This document shows, piece by piece, positions 16,686 to 26,714 of a stretch of DNA of 64,000 bases. Under the pieces are notes generated by a model. It made no database searches, was not told where the DNA came from, and worked only from the letters and a program-made list of their open reading frames with translations. Position numbers and translations under genes: made by a program. The stretch spans positions 124,001 through 188,000 of the forward strand of contig NZ_CAJJWO010000003.1 in assembly GCF_905196875.1 (NCBI RefSeq), in the 5' to 3' direction. The stretch's first letter is position 1. Each line of letters starts with the position of its first letter. Source of the stretch: an uncultured Parabacteroides sp. Lineage in GTDB: Bacteria; Bacteroidota; Bacteroidia; Bacteroidales; Tannerellaceae.

Positions 16686-19445
16686 ATGGAAAAAAAGATA
16701 AGCTTATTTGCACTATTTATCATGTTTTTAAGTTGTTGTCCGGTTATTTGCCGGGCAACCCCTTATAATATAGCCCTGCAGGCCCGTGCATCGGCTTCTT
16801 CCTCGATCGATGCTGATCGTGATGCGAACAAGGCAATCGACGGTGTAATACGAGTTTTGGATAAAGGCGAATGGGTATCCAATAGTACCGAAACTTTCTG
16901 GGGACAGATCGATTATCCCTGGATACAACTGGATTGGGAGCGTCCCGTAAATATCAATAAGATCATTTTGTATGATCGGCCGGCTATGGAATCTCATATA
17001 GCCGGAGGCGTATTGCATTTCAGTGATGGAAGTAAGATTAATGTATGGGGAATGGCCAACGATGGGACTCCCAAAGAAGTTGAGTTTGAATCACGGAAGG
17101 TCGAATGGGTACGGTTTGAGGTGACCGATGCAGCTGGTACACAGGTAGGTCTTTCGGAGATAGAGGTTTTTCCTTCTCCCGACGATTATACCGATTATGT
17201 CTCCTGGGTCAATCCTTATATCGAGACTGCCCGGGGACGATACTTTTTCTTTATCACAGGAAATCAACCCTATGGAATGATAGGGGCAGCACCGCTGACA
17301 AGAAATAAAAATCAGTATGGCGGCGGGTATAATTATAATTCGACGGAAGTGCTGGGTTTTCCACAAATCCATTGCTGGATGCTGTCGGGATTGACGGTGA
17401 TGCCGGTGGCGGGAGAGGTAGACCCGACAGGAGGAGAACAGTCCTGGAAATCTTCTTTCCTGCATCAGGGAGAGATTGTGCAACCAGGTTATCACAGGCT
17501 GTTTCTGGATAATTATAAAATATGGGTGGAACAAACGGCTACCGACCGGGTTAGCTTCTACCGGTTTACATATACGGAAGAGAATGCGGCTGATATCCTG
17601 CTGAACCTGGGCGGTTATGTCGGGACTTCAACCATGGTGAATGCGCATGTGCATAAGAAAGGAGATAACAGTGTAGAAGGTTATTTTGATACTACCGGGC
17701 GGTTATGGGGAGGACCAGATGTGGTCCGGATCTATTTTGCCGTAACGTTCGATACTCCTTTCAAGGCTTTGGACGGTTGGGTAGACCAACAGCAGTTCAA
17801 GGACATAAATGAGTTGCAGGGAACGAAAGAGAGTACTCCTAGAAACCAGGGAATGAGTTATCATGACGCCCCTACTTCCGGGGTGAAGGCAAATTATCAG
17901 GTACAGCCGGGAGAGCAATTACAGATGAAAGTGGCTATCTCTTACGTAAGTACGGATAATGCCTGGGAGAACCTGAAACAGGACTGCGACCACTGGGATT
18001 TTGACCGGGTACGGCACGATTCACAGCAAGAATGGAATGAATGGCTGGGACGGATCGATGTAAAAGGAGGAAGCCACAACCAACAGATGAAGTTTTATAC
18101 CGATTTATGGCACTCTTTACTGGGAAGACATAAACTGGATGATTTTAATGGCGAATATCCGGATTATACAGACGGAACCCGGGAAGGATCGCAGACGAAA
18201 AATATCCGTTTCCATGTGCGGCAACTGGCTAAAGACGGACAGGGAAAAGTGAAACATCATATGTATAACTCGGATGCATTCTGGTTGACTCAATGGAACC
18301 TGAATACGCTTTGGGGATTGGCTTACCCTTCCGTGCTGGATGACTTTGCCGCCTCTTTGCTGGAATACGATACCAATGGGAACCTGCTTCCCCGTGGTCC
18401 TTGTGCCGGCGGATATTCTTATATCATGACAGGCTGTCCGGCCACTTCCCTTATCACGAGTGCCTTCCAGAAAGGGCTTGTCCGGAAGTGGGACCCGCAA
18501 AAGGCTTTCAAAGCGATGAAACGGAATCATTCCAAAGGAGGAATGCTGGCGTTGGACTTGGATAAGGAACTGGACTTCTATGTCAGCAACGGATATTGCC
18601 CCGGTAATGCCGGCCTGACCATTCAATGGGCTTTCGAGGACTGGGCTTTGTCTGAAATGGCTGCTAAAATGGGAAAGAAAAGCGATTATAATTATTACAA
18701 TAAGCGGGCAACAGGTTGGCCGGCTTCCTTCAACAAGGAACTGGGTCTGATTTTACCGAAGAAGGCTAATGGGGAATGGAGCCATACCGACCCGTTGAGC
18801 GGTAGCGGATATGTAGAGGCGAATGCCTGGCAGGCTACGTTCGGACTTTCGCACGATATCCCCGGGCTGGCAAAGATGATGGGAGGAAACGACAGTCTTT
18901 GCAGTAAGCTGGACTTTGCTTTCAGGGAGTCGGAAGCCACGGATTTCGTCTATGGATATGGCAGTGGTTATGTCAGCTATGCCAACCAGCCGGGATGCTC
19001 GAATGCACATGTCTTTTCGCATGCTGGAAAACCCTGGTTGACCCAATACTGGGTGCGTCGTGTAAAGGAACAGGCCTATGGCGCGGTTACTCCCGACAGA
19101 GGATATGGCGGACATGATGAAGACCAGGGACAGATGGGTGGTGTAAGCGCTCTGATGGCGATCGGATTGTTTGGGTTGGATGGTGGCTCTTCCCGTGATC
19201 CGTACTATGACATAACGAGTCCGGTGTTTGATGAGGTGACCATTTCGCTGGATACTGATTATTATAAGGGAAAGTCGTTCAAGATAAAGACATATAATAA
19301 TTCGGCAACCAATTGTTATATCCAGCGTGCACGTCTTAACGGAAAAGAGCATAACTCTTTCCAAATCCCTCATACCGTCTTTGCAGACGGAGGTGTACTG
19401 GAGTTATGGCTGGGCGATACTCCCAATGAAGCTTGGGGCAAATAA
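16686..19445 (+). CDS. GH92 alpha-mannosidase-like enzyme with N-terminal F5/8-type domain
   Basis: This enzyme of about 919 residues has a signal peptide ending near CRA-TP. A discoidin (F5/8 type C) carbohydrate-binding domain covers about residues 25-160 (ANKAIDGVI, then WIQLDWERPVNINKIILYD). The GH92 two-domain catalytic unit starts at WVNPYIETARGRYFF. The family hallmark HDEDQGQMGG lies near residue 810 and carries the carboxylates of the calcium-dependent inverting mechanism, together with the GYCPGNAGLTIQWAFEDWAL helix. GH92 enzymes remove alpha-mannose from N-glycans or mannans. The Asn-Pro-Phe-Ile-Gly entry motif is altered here, so the substrate may not be mannose. I prefer ATG 16686; ATG 16674 would add four residues. 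Confidence 0.85.
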   Translation: MEKKISLFALFIMFLSCCPVICRATPYNIALQARASASSSIDADRDANKAIDGVIRVLDKGEWVSNSTETFWGQIDYPWIQLDWERPVNINKIILYDRPAMESHIAGGVLHFSDGSKINVWGMANDGTPKEVEFESRKVEWVRFEVTDAAGTQVGLSEIEVFPSPDDYTDYVSWVNPYIETARGRYFFFITGNQPYGMIGAAPLTRNKNQYGGGYNYNSTEVLGFPQIHCWMLSGLTVMPVAGEVDPTGGEQSWKSSFLHQGEIVQPGYHRLFLDNYKIWVEQTATDRVSFYRFTYTEENAADILLNLGGYVGTSTMVNAHVHKKGDNSVEGYFDTTGRLWGGPDVVRIYFAVTFDTPFKALDGWVDQQQFKDINELQGTKESTPRNQGMSYHDAPTSGVKANYQVQPGEQLQMKVAISYVSTDNAWENLKQDCDHWDFDRVRHDSQQEWNEWLGRIDVKGGSHNQQMKFYTDLWHSLLGRHKLDDFNGEYPDYTDGTREGSQTKNIRFHVRQLAKDGQGKVKHHMYNSDAFWLTQWNLNTLWGLAYPSVLDDFAASLLEYDTNGNLLPRGPCAGGYSYIMTGCPATSLITSAFQKGLVRKWDPQKAFKAMKRNHSKGGMLALDLDKELDFYVSNGYCPGNAGLTIQWAFEDWALSEMAAKMGKKSDYNYYNKRATGWPASFNKELGLILPKKANGEWSHTDPLSGSGYVEANAWQATFGLSHDIPGLAKMMGGNDSLCSKLDFAFRESEATDFVYGYGSGYVSYANQPGCSNAHVFSHAGKPWLTQYWVRRVKEQAYGAVTPDRGYGGHDEDQGQMGGVSALMAIGLFGLDGGSSRDPYYDITSPVFDEVTISLDTDYYKGKSFKIKTYNNSATNCYIQRARLNGKEHNSFQIPHTVFADGGVLELWLGDTPNEAWGK

Positions 19446-19487
19446 AATGTTCTATGTAACCTATATAGTCCCCGGAGATATTTTGAG

Positions 19488-19495
19488 TATCTTTG
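19488..19495 (+). promoter_or_regulatory. Putative -7 box before the NPCBM enzyme gene
   Basis: TATCTTTG fits TAnnTTTG and lies 31 nt before the ATG at 19527. It suggests that this last PUL 1 gene can be transcribed on its own. No clear -33 element was found. Confidence 0.4.
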
Positions 19496-19526
19496 GGTAC
19501 TTATTATATTCTAACTTTTAACTACC

Positions 19527-22355
19527 ATGAAGAAGACTCTTTCTTTATTTCTCCTTATGGGAGGATTTTTCTTTTCAGGTTGGGACGCTGGTGCCCAAAA
19601 TACAATTTCTTTACCTGAGATGGATCTGTCTCTGGCTTATCAGCAGTATGGATCACCTATGAAGAATGCGGCCGTTACCGGTGAAAAGCTGGTGGTAACC
19701 GGCGAACAGTTTAAACAAGGTGTCGGTGTGCAGTCAAACAGTAAGATAAAACTGAGCTTGCGAAAGAACACCGGGCAATTCACTTGCAAAATTGGTATAA
19801 ACGACCATTCGCTGGATTATAAAAAAGAAGATTTCAGCAAGATACCGATGACGGACGGGACGATGTTGTTTTACCGGACGGACGGTACCGGAGGAAAGAA
19901 GCAGTTTGTCGGAGTCGGTTCCGGGGACGGCTCTTTTGATAAAGGAAGTGTTGTCTTCCGCCTGGTAGGCGACGGAAAGGAAATGTATAACTGCGGAATG
20001 GTTCGCGGAGGAGAGAAAGCCCGTGATATCTCACTCGATGTATCCGGAATAGACGTACTGGAGTTGATCGTGGATGATGGTGGCGATGGCGTAAGTGGCG
20101 ACCATGCCGACTGGATCGATCCTGTTTTCTCTTATAACGAGATCAAACCTTCGCTGGTAAATGCAGATTATAAAGGAGCCGTTGAGACAATGCCTGCTGA
20201 AATAGAAAGAACGTTGCGAAGTAAGATTGCCACTTTACCGGCGATCGATCTGCCGGTGGCACGCCCCCAAACAGACTGGCTGCTCAATACCAAAGGTATA
20301 AAAGCCGGCGTGTATCAAACACATAACGGAAAAGATATCGTTCTTTCTAACGGGTTGGTAAGCCGTATATTCCGCATCTATCCGAATCTTGCTACCGTCG
20401 ACCTGATCAATCAGATGACCGGTGAAAGCATGCTCCGTGCTGTCAGTAACGAAGGCATCCTGAAGATCGATGATAAGATTTATACGCTTGGCGGCCTCGA
20501 CGGACAATTCGAGTATGGTTATACACAATATAAATGGATTGACAGTTTAACTATTCTGCCTAACTCTTTTCGTGTGACCGGATTTGATATTAGGGAGTTG
20601 GCGCCTCGCATCCAATGGGCGAACAAACGTTGGTCGCTTGTAAAGCCGGGAGAAACATCCGGCAAAGTGCTTTCTTTCTATCTGGAAGGGCCTGATTATC
20701 TGAAAGGTGTCAAAGTCAAACTGAATTATGCCTTGTATGACGGCATCCCTTGTATCAGCAAATGGTTTGAGATCGAGAATAAAACCGGAATGCAGATAAC
20801 GCTGGATGAGTTTACCCTTGAACAGCTGGCTATGGCAGAACCCGAATCTCCGGTAGAAGCCAAAAGGCCGGAACAGTTCCTTAAACCGAATATCCATGTG
20901 GAAAGTGATTGGGCTTTTCTCGGTTTTACCGAACGGGAAGCGGAACGGACGGAAAACTGGAGTGTGGATCCTCGTTATACTTCTCAATGTAATTATCCCT
21001 TGTTGACGCCGTGCCTGTTGGAAGTAAAACTACCGATGGGGCCTGATGAAGATATTCCTGACGGAGGTAAGTTCCAGAGTTTCCGTACCTGGCTGATGCC
21101 TTTCGATAGCGACGACCGTGAGCGGAAAGGTCTTTTCCAGAAACGGATGTATCGTAAAATCGCTCCCTGGACAACTGAGAATCCGATCTTTCTGCATTGT
21201 GTCTCCTCTGACCCGAAGGTAGTGAAAACGGCGATCGACCAATGTGCCGAAACCGGTTACGAAATGGTGATCCTCAGCTTTGGTTCAGGCATGAACATGG
21301 AGGATGAAAGTGATGCGAACATTGCCAAATTTAAAGAATTTACCGAATATGCCAATTCCAAAGGAATAGAACTTGGCGGTTATTCCTTGTTATCCAGCCG
21401 GTGGATCAGCGATGAAGTCGATGTGATCAATCCGGAGACAGGAAAACGGGGAGGCATGATCTTCGGAAGTTCCCCCTGCCTGTCCAGTGAATGGGGATAC
21501 GATTATTTCCGCAAGATACGCGGTTTCTTCGAAAAGACCGGAATGACTGTCTTTGAGAACGATGGCTCTTATCCGGGGAATGTTTGCGCCTCTACCACGC
21601 ATGCACATCACAAGGGATTAAAAGACTCCCAATGGAAACAGCGAAAACAAATAGTCGACCTCTACCAGTGGATGTGTGAAACCGGTATTTATACGAACAT
21701 CCCCGATTGCGGTTATATGCTGAATGGCGGATCGAAAGTCGGTATCGGTTATCGTGAAGTAAACTGGTCGCTTCCCCGCGAACGTCAGTTGGTGCTGGGA
21801 CGTCAGGTGATGTACGATGGCTTGTGGGAACGTCTTCCGGGAATGTGTTGGACATTTGTTCCGCTTACCCAATACCACGGAGGCGGATCAGCCGCTACAC
21901 TGGAACCTTTGAAAGACCATATCCTCGACTATAAAGCCCATATGATCCAGAATTACGGAGCCGGTGTACAGGCTTGCTATCGTGGTCCTCGTCTATATGA
22001 CACCCCGGAAACAAAGGCGGCCGTAGTCGAGGTGATCGATTGGTATAAGAAATACCGTAATATCCTCAACAGCGAACTGATCCATCTGCGCCGTGCCGAT
22101 GGACGCGACTGGGACGGCTTTATGCATGTGAATCCGGACGAAAAAGAAAAAGGGTTTGCCTTGTTGTTCAATCCGACCGACCAGCCGATTACCCGGACAG
22201 TGCGCCTTCCGCTTTACTATACGGGAATCTCTGATGTTGCCAGGATACGGGAACAGGAGAATGCTCCGCTTTCTTACAAGTTGAATCGCGATTATACGGT
22301 AGATATAAAAGTAACAATACCTGCTCGCGGAAATACCTGGTTGGTGATCGAATAA
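19527..22355 (+). CDS. Secreted NPCBM-domain protein with TIM-barrel-like putative glycosidase, family not recognised
   Basis: This 942-residue protein has a signal peptide (about 1-23). An NPCBM-type domain covers about residues 40-205 (QGVGVQSNSKIKLSL, then SVVFRLVGDGKEMYNCGMVRG and DHADWIDPVF). After it come a beta-sandwich region to about 540, a barrel-like region and a C-terminal beta domain ending in RGNTWLVIE. The barrel contains acidic segments that look catalytic: VFENDGSYPGN near 675 and TNIPDCGYMLNGG near 722. The overall order resembles clan GH-D/GH31-related alpha-glycosidases, but I cannot place it in a numbered family. As the last gene of PUL 1 it probably handles another alpha-linked cap on the same glycan. 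Function beyond likely glycosidase is not claimed. Confidence 0.7.
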   Translation: MKKTLSLFLLMGGFFFSGWDAGAQNTISLPEMDLSLAYQQYGSPMKNAAVTGEKLVVTGEQFKQGVGVQSNSKIKLSLRKNTGQFTCKIGINDHSLDYKKEDFSKIPMTDGTMLFYRTDGTGGKKQFVGVGSGDGSFDKGSVVFRLVGDGKEMYNCGMVRGGEKARDISLDVSGIDVLELIVDDGGDGVSGDHADWIDPVFSYNEIKPSLVNADYKGAVETMPAEIERTLRSKIATLPAIDLPVARPQTDWLLNTKGIKAGVYQTHNGKDIVLSNGLVSRIFRIYPNLATVDLINQMTGESMLRAVSNEGILKIDDKIYTLGGLDGQFEYGYTQYKWIDSLTILPNSFRVTGFDIRELAPRIQWANKRWSLVKPGETSGKVLSFYLEGPDYLKGVKVKLNYALYDGIPCISKWFEIENKTGMQITLDEFTLEQLAMAEPESPVEAKRPEQFLKPNIHVESDWAFLGFTEREAERTENWSVDPRYTSQCNYPLLTPCLLEVKLPMGPDEDIPDGGKFQSFRTWLMPFDSDDRERKGLFQKRMYRKIAPWTTENPIFLHCVSSDPKVVKTAIDQCAETGYEMVILSFGSGMNMEDESDANIAKFKEFTEYANSKGIELGGYSLLSSRWISDEVDVINPETGKRGGMIFGSSPCLSSEWGYDYFRKIRGFFEKTGMTVFENDGSYPGNVCASTTHAHHKGLKDSQWKQRKQIVDLYQWMCETGIYTNIPDCGYMLNGGSKVGIGYREVNWSLPRERQLVLGRQVMYDGLWERLPGMCWTFVPLTQYHGGGSAATLEPLKDHILDYKAHMIQNYGAGVQACYRGPRLYDTPETKAAVVEVIDWYKKYRNILNSELIHLRRADGRDWDGFMHVNPDEKEKGFALLFNPTDQPITRTVRLPLYYTGISDVARIREQENAPLSYKLNRDYTVDIKVTIPARGNTWLVIE

Positions 22356-22627
22356 TCTACATATTAAAATGGTATTTAAACTATTCACCTGCTATTTGAA
22401 TAGGTATTGCTTTTTAAATCAGTATTTTATATTGTAGTAGGTGAAAAGTGAAAATTTATTTGCTTAAAAGTATATGCAATTGGAGATACTTATGAAATAA
22501 CGTAATATTGATTTTGCGATCTTCGTGTAAATAATGTTAACGCATTGAATATTTAAGGAAGGATGGGGCTGTTTGTGATTGTTTTATTGTATCTTTAGAA
22601 ACAGTAACCTAATTAAAAAGACTGATT

Positions 22628-23023
22628 ATGAAAAGAGTGAAATTTATTAAGATTTTCTTATTGTTCTTATTCTGCGGAATAAGCTTGTTATTGGTTAATG
22701 CTGGGGAAAAGGCTTCTGCACTTCCTAGCCCTCTCGGTTATTATACTACGTCAAATACGTCTGGTCAACTCCAGTTGGGAGATGAGAACTATATACAGAA
22801 TAATCAAGATGTATCTGTATATTTAAATACAGCAGGCCTAATTTCTTGTAGTTGGACATTGGAGACTCCGGAAACGGCTGGCTGTGGACCTACATCTGGT
22901 ACGGGACCTAGCTTTTGGTTTTGTGTGGGTGATAAAACTCCAGTAGCAGTTAAATATAAAATTGTTGCAGACTATGGGAGTGGTTCAGAAGTTTATGAAA
23001 TTTATTTTCGTGTACGTAAATAG
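22628..23023 (+). CDS. Small secreted protein of unknown function
   Basis: This 131-residue protein begins with a basic, strongly hydrophobic signal peptide (RVKFIKIFLLFLFCGISLLL, then VNAGEK). The mature part of about 100 residues is rich in Ser, Thr, Gly, Asn and Tyr, has three Cys (near 79, 91 and 103) and ends in alternating strands (AVKYKIVADYG, then VYEIYFRVRK), suggesting a small beta-sandwich. I recognise no family. It stands alone between two PULs in AT-rich sequence, 272 nt after the NPCBM gene, and is followed by a strong terminator, so it is a single-gene unit. The coherent signal peptide and the clean stop plus terminator argue that it is real. Confidence 0.7.
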   Translation: MKRVKFIKIFLLFLFCGISLLLVNAGEKASALPSPLGYYTTSNTSGQLQLGDENYIQNNQDVSVYLNTAGLISCSWTLETPETAGCGPTSGTGPSFWFCVGDKTPVAVKYKIVADYGSGSEVYEIYFRVRK

Positions 23024-23068
23024 GTCAATTAACTTATTTTCTTAGTTTAGGTATAACGAATATATTTT

Positions 23069-23106
23069 AAAAAGGCATGTTCAAAACGAAGCATGCCTTT
23101 TTTATT
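23069..23106 (+). terminator. Rho-independent terminator of the small secreted protein gene
   Basis: An 11-bp stem aaaaaggcatg/catgccttttt with a 12-nt loop and a T-run forms a textbook terminator 45 nt after the stop codon. Confidence 0.85.
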
Positions 23107-23524
23107 ATAAATTTATCAATGTATGTATTATTAGGCTAAAATAATTCCCGCTTCTTTTTTACAAAGCAGTATGTAATTTGTTGTAAATCAACTTTATGCT
23201 ATGAATATCATTTTGTGGATCAAGAAAACCTTTCTTAAAGATATGATTTAGTCCAATAAGAACTCTTTCAATTTTTTGCCAAATATATAAAAAAAGAACT
23301 AATATCGGTTGGTTTTATTAAAAATAATAAGGATTTAACACTCTTGTTACTCAATTTTTTATGAATAGAGGCAACCTAAGACCATTTTACGTATTCCCAT
23401 CCTAGAATTTATATGTTTTTGCCTGAGTTCTTATTGAACTCAGGTCAATTGTTGGTATTCTGATAAGTTTATTGTAAGAGTTAATGCTATTGTAACGCAG
23501 ATATAAATCTAATTATTCTATTTT
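23107..23524 (+). promoter_or_regulatory. AT-rich leader region of PUL 2 with a hairpin
   Basis: No gene is supported here. A perfect 9-bp stem (cctgagttc/gaactcagg, 23422-23444) with a 5-nt loop lies 80 nt before the susC start and is not followed by a T-run, so it is more likely a leader structure or operator than a terminator. No exact TAnnTTTG element was found. The PUL has no adjacent sigma/FecR or hybrid two-component regulator, so its control point probably lies in this stretch. Confidence 0.35.
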
Positions 23525-26500
23525 ATGAACAACGCTTTACCAAAAGAGAACTTTGTTGCTAAAGCAACAGATTTTCAAACGCGGAAGGTGCTATCAAGAT
23601 CCGGTCTTATAGTCGGATTATGTATTTCTTCCATCGTTTCTTCGTATGCAATTCCGACCGGAATAGATGCAACGAAAGCTAAAAATGAAAGTGTTACGAT
23701 CACTCAACAGGCTAAAAAGGTGTCGGGTGTAGTAAAAGACAATGCGGGTGAACCCATTGCCGGAGCAAATGTGGTAGTAAAAGGAACTACAAATGGTACG
23801 GTTACCGATATGGATGGTAACTATACATTGGAAGTTCCTAATAATGCGACATTGGTTATCTCTTTTATTGGTTATACAACCAAAGAAGTTAAAGTTGGTA
23901 GCCAACCCACTGTTAATGTTGTTTTAGCAGAAGATGCGATCGGGCTGAATGAAGTTGTAGCAATTGGTTATGGCTATCAAAAGAAGAAAGATTTAACAGG
24001 TTCTGTATCTTCCGTATCGGCAGATGATATGACTATGGGAGGTACGGTAAGTAATGCTGCTATGGCATTGCAGGGTAAAACTGCTGGTGTTCAGGTATCT
24101 CAAACATCTAAAGCTCCGGGAGGAAGTATTTCTGTACGTGTGCGTGGTAGCAACTCTATCAGTTCTACTAATGAACCATTGTATGTTGTGGATGGTTTCC
24201 CTTCTTCAGAGGGGTTGAATATTAATCCGAATGATATTGAATCCATGCAAATTCTGAAAGATGCTTCCGCTACTGCTATTTATGGTGCCCGTGGAGCAAA
24301 TGGAGTTGTGTTGATCACAACCAAACGTGGAAAGAGCGGTGAGAATAAGATCTCTTACAATGGCTATTTTGGAGTACAAAAAAGACTTAACCCGTTTGAC
24401 CTGCTTAATGCAAAGGATTATATGAATCTACAAAATGCATTGTTCAAGGAATTGCCAGGACGTGAAAATACGGAGAATGGCGTTTATACTCCTTCACAGT
24501 TGCAATCGGATGTAGATACAGACTGGATCGATGTCTGTACACGTCTGGGTATGGTACAGGATCATAGTATCCAGTTTCAGGGTGGTTCTGAAAAAACAAA
24601 AGTACTTACCAGTTTAGGATATTATAAACAAGATGGTATTTTGAAGAATACAGACTTTTCACGTATTTCGGGACGTGTAAATGTGGATCAGACTATTAAT
24701 GATTATATTAAAGCTGGTGCTACGGTATATGCACATCGTGAAACTTCTAAATTTCAGGAATATAGTGGTAATATAGTTAATTCTAACGTATTACTTAGCA
24801 TTCTGTCGTATGATCCGACAGTAAAACCATATAATGATGATGGCACTTACGGCCGTGTGCCTGGTGGCCGTGGAGATAACCCGTTGGCTAACCTGATGGA
24901 ACGTCAGAATGACGCTAAAAATGATAAATTTAACGGTAGTGCTTATCTGGAGATTCATCCGTTAGAAGGACTTGTTGCTAAAGCTACAGGTGGTGTCGAA
25001 ATTATGCATGACTTTCAGGGCACTTATCTTCCTGCCTCTACAACTTATCAGGGAAGTATCGATAATGGCGTAGCCAGTACGTATGATTATACCGGTACCC
25101 GTCAGTTATTTGAAGGTGTTGTTAATTATATGAAGACATTCAATACGATTCATGACCTCGGAGCGATGGTCGGTTATACTTATGAAAAGTTTTCTGCTGA
25201 TTATCGAAAGATCAATGCAAAAGATTTCTCTACCGACGTATTCAGCTATAACAATTTAGGTGCTGCTGCTCAGAAGACAAGTATCGCTTCCAATAAAACT
25301 GAAAATATCCTGATCTCTTTCTTCGGACGTGTTAATTATACCTTGATGGACAAATATCTGGCAACAGTAACAGTTCGTCGTGATGGTTCTTCCCGTTTTG
25401 GTGCAAATAATCGTTGGGGTACTTTCCCTTCAGGTTCTTTAGCTTGGAGAATGAGTGAAGAGGACTTCATTAAGAATCTGAATATTTTCAGCAGCTTGAA
25501 ATTAAGAACCGGTTTTGGTGTTACAGGTAACGAACGTATTGGCGATTATGCTTCTTTTGCTCTTATGTCAAACACACATCTGACGATGGACGGCTCCAGT
25601 AATCTTGCCGGTATGCATATGAACCAATCTAGTCCGGCAAATCCCGATTTAAAATGGGAAACAACTCAACAATATAATATCGGTCTGGACATGGGCTTTT
25701 TCAACAATCGGTTGTCGGTAACAGTGGATGGTTATTTCAAAAAGACAAAAGATTTGTTGCTGAATATGGATATGCCTTTCTATAGCGGTTTTGTTTCGGG
25801 ACAGAGCAACGTAGGTTCTATTCAAAACAGAGGTTTTGAACTGGATTTGACCTCACATAACCTGACCGGTGATTTTGTTTGGGATACTAAATTTAATTTC
25901 TCACTCAACCGCAACAAAGTTCTTGATTTGGGTACAAATGGTGAAATACGTCTTAAAACATCTAAGCCGACAGGTACAGTCACAGAACAGGAATATGCTA
26001 TTGTTCGTGAAGGAGAACCCCTAGGATCATTATTTGGCTATAGATATTTAGGTGTAATACAGGAGGGAGAAACCTATCCGTTACAGCCGGATGCTAAACC
26101 TGGGGATCCTAAATTCGCAGATTTGAACGGTGACGGTGAATTGAATGATAAAGACCGTGAGATTATTGGTCATGCTACTCCTGACTTTATTTTTGGTTTG
26201 ACGAATAATTTTGCTTATAAAGGATTTGATCTTTCTATTTTCTTCCAAGGCTCTATAGGCAACGAGTTGCTGAATATGACACGCATGAATATGGAACTGA
26301 ATCGTACAACCGATGCTTTGAAGCGTTGGACACCTACTAATACGAATACAGATATACCTCGTAATGGTTTCTTTAATATAACAAAGAATAAGGGGGGATA
26401 TGTAAATGACCACTTTATTGAAGATGCTTCTTATTTGCGTTTGAAGAATTTAACAATTGGATATACTGTTCCGTTTAAGAAAGTAGTTTCTTCCTGTCGT

Positions 26501-26692
26501 GTTTATGTATCTATGGAGAATCTGTTCACAATAACCGGTTATAGTGGTTGGGATCCTGAAGTAGATACTAAAGCCTATGATACAGCCAAGAATAGTGGTT
26601 CCAATCAAACGGCCAATGTGGGTGCCGGTCTCGACTTTAATGCCTATCCAAGTATGAGAACATACACGGTAGGTTTAAATATTACATTTTAA
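23525..26692 (+). CDS. SusC-type TonB-dependent transporter without STN domain (PUL 2)
   Basis: This 1055-residue outer-membrane transporter has an N-terminal region of about 65 residues. Its hydrophobic stretch (LIVGLCISSIVSSYA) lies further in than usual. Next come a carboxypeptidase-like domain (GVVKDNAGEPIAGANVVVKG), LNEVVAIGYGYQKKKDLTGS, a plug (LYVVDGFP, then ILKDASATAIYGARGANGV) and a barrel ending in YTVGLNITF. There is no STN domain, so unlike the PUL 1 and PUL 3 transporters it is not expected to signal to an anti-sigma factor. SusD follows 22 nt later. The cargo is unknown; the neighbouring sulfotransferases make a sulfated or aryl-conjugated ligand worth considering. Confidence 0.95.
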   Translation: MNNALPKENFVAKATDFQTRKVLSRSGLIVGLCISSIVSSYAIPTGIDATKAKNESVTITQQAKKVSGVVKDNAGEPIAGANVVVKGTTNGTVTDMDGNYTLEVPNNATLVISFIGYTTKEVKVGSQPTVNVVLAEDAIGLNEVVAIGYGYQKKKDLTGSVSSVSADDMTMGGTVSNAAMALQGKTAGVQVSQTSKAPGGSISVRVRGSNSISSTNEPLYVVDGFPSSEGLNINPNDIESMQILKDASATAIYGARGANGVVLITTKRGKSGENKISYNGYFGVQKRLNPFDLLNAKDYMNLQNALFKELPGRENTENGVYTPSQLQSDVDTDWIDVCTRLGMVQDHSIQFQGGSEKTKVLTSLGYYKQDGILKNTDFSRISGRVNVDQTINDYIKAGATVYAHRETSKFQEYSGNIVNSNVLLSILSYDPTVKPYNDDGTYGRVPGGRGDNPLANLMERQNDAKNDKFNGSAYLEIHPLEGLVAKATGGVEIMHDFQGTYLPASTTYQGSIDNGVASTYDYTGTRQLFEGVVNYMKTFNTIHDLGAMVGYTYEKFSADYRKINAKDFSTDVFSYNNLGAAAQKTSIASNKTENILISFFGRVNYTLMDKYLATVTVRRDGSSRFGANNRWGTFPSGSLAWRMSEEDFIKNLNIFSSLKLRTGFGVTGNERIGDYASFALMSNTHLTMDGSSNLAGMHMNQSSPANPDLKWETTQQYNIGLDMGFFNNRLSVTVDGYFKKTKDLLLNMDMPFYSGFVSGQSNVGSIQNRGFELDLTSHNLTGDFVWDTKFNFSLNRNKVLDLGTNGEIRLKTSKPTGTVTEQEYAIVREGEPLGSLFGYRYLGVIQEGETYPLQPDAKPGDPKFADLNGDGELNDKDREIIGHATPDFIFGLTNNFAYKGFDLSIFFQGSIGNELLNMTRMNMELNRTTDALKRWTPTNTNTDIPRNGFFNITKNKGGYVNDHFIEDASYLRLKNLTIGYTVPFKKVVSSCRVYVSMENLFTITGYSGWDPEVDTKAYDTAKNSGSNQTANVGAGLDFNAYPSMRTYTVGLNITF

Positions 26693-26714
26693 ATAATCTG
26701 TTACTTTCTAAATA

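Noticed and set aside
22384..22444. Near-perfect 11-bp inverted repeat (ttcacctgcta/tagtaggtgaa) as a second invertible segment
   Set aside because: Short, has a mismatch, only about 40 bp apart and without a promoter; more likely a chance secondary structure.
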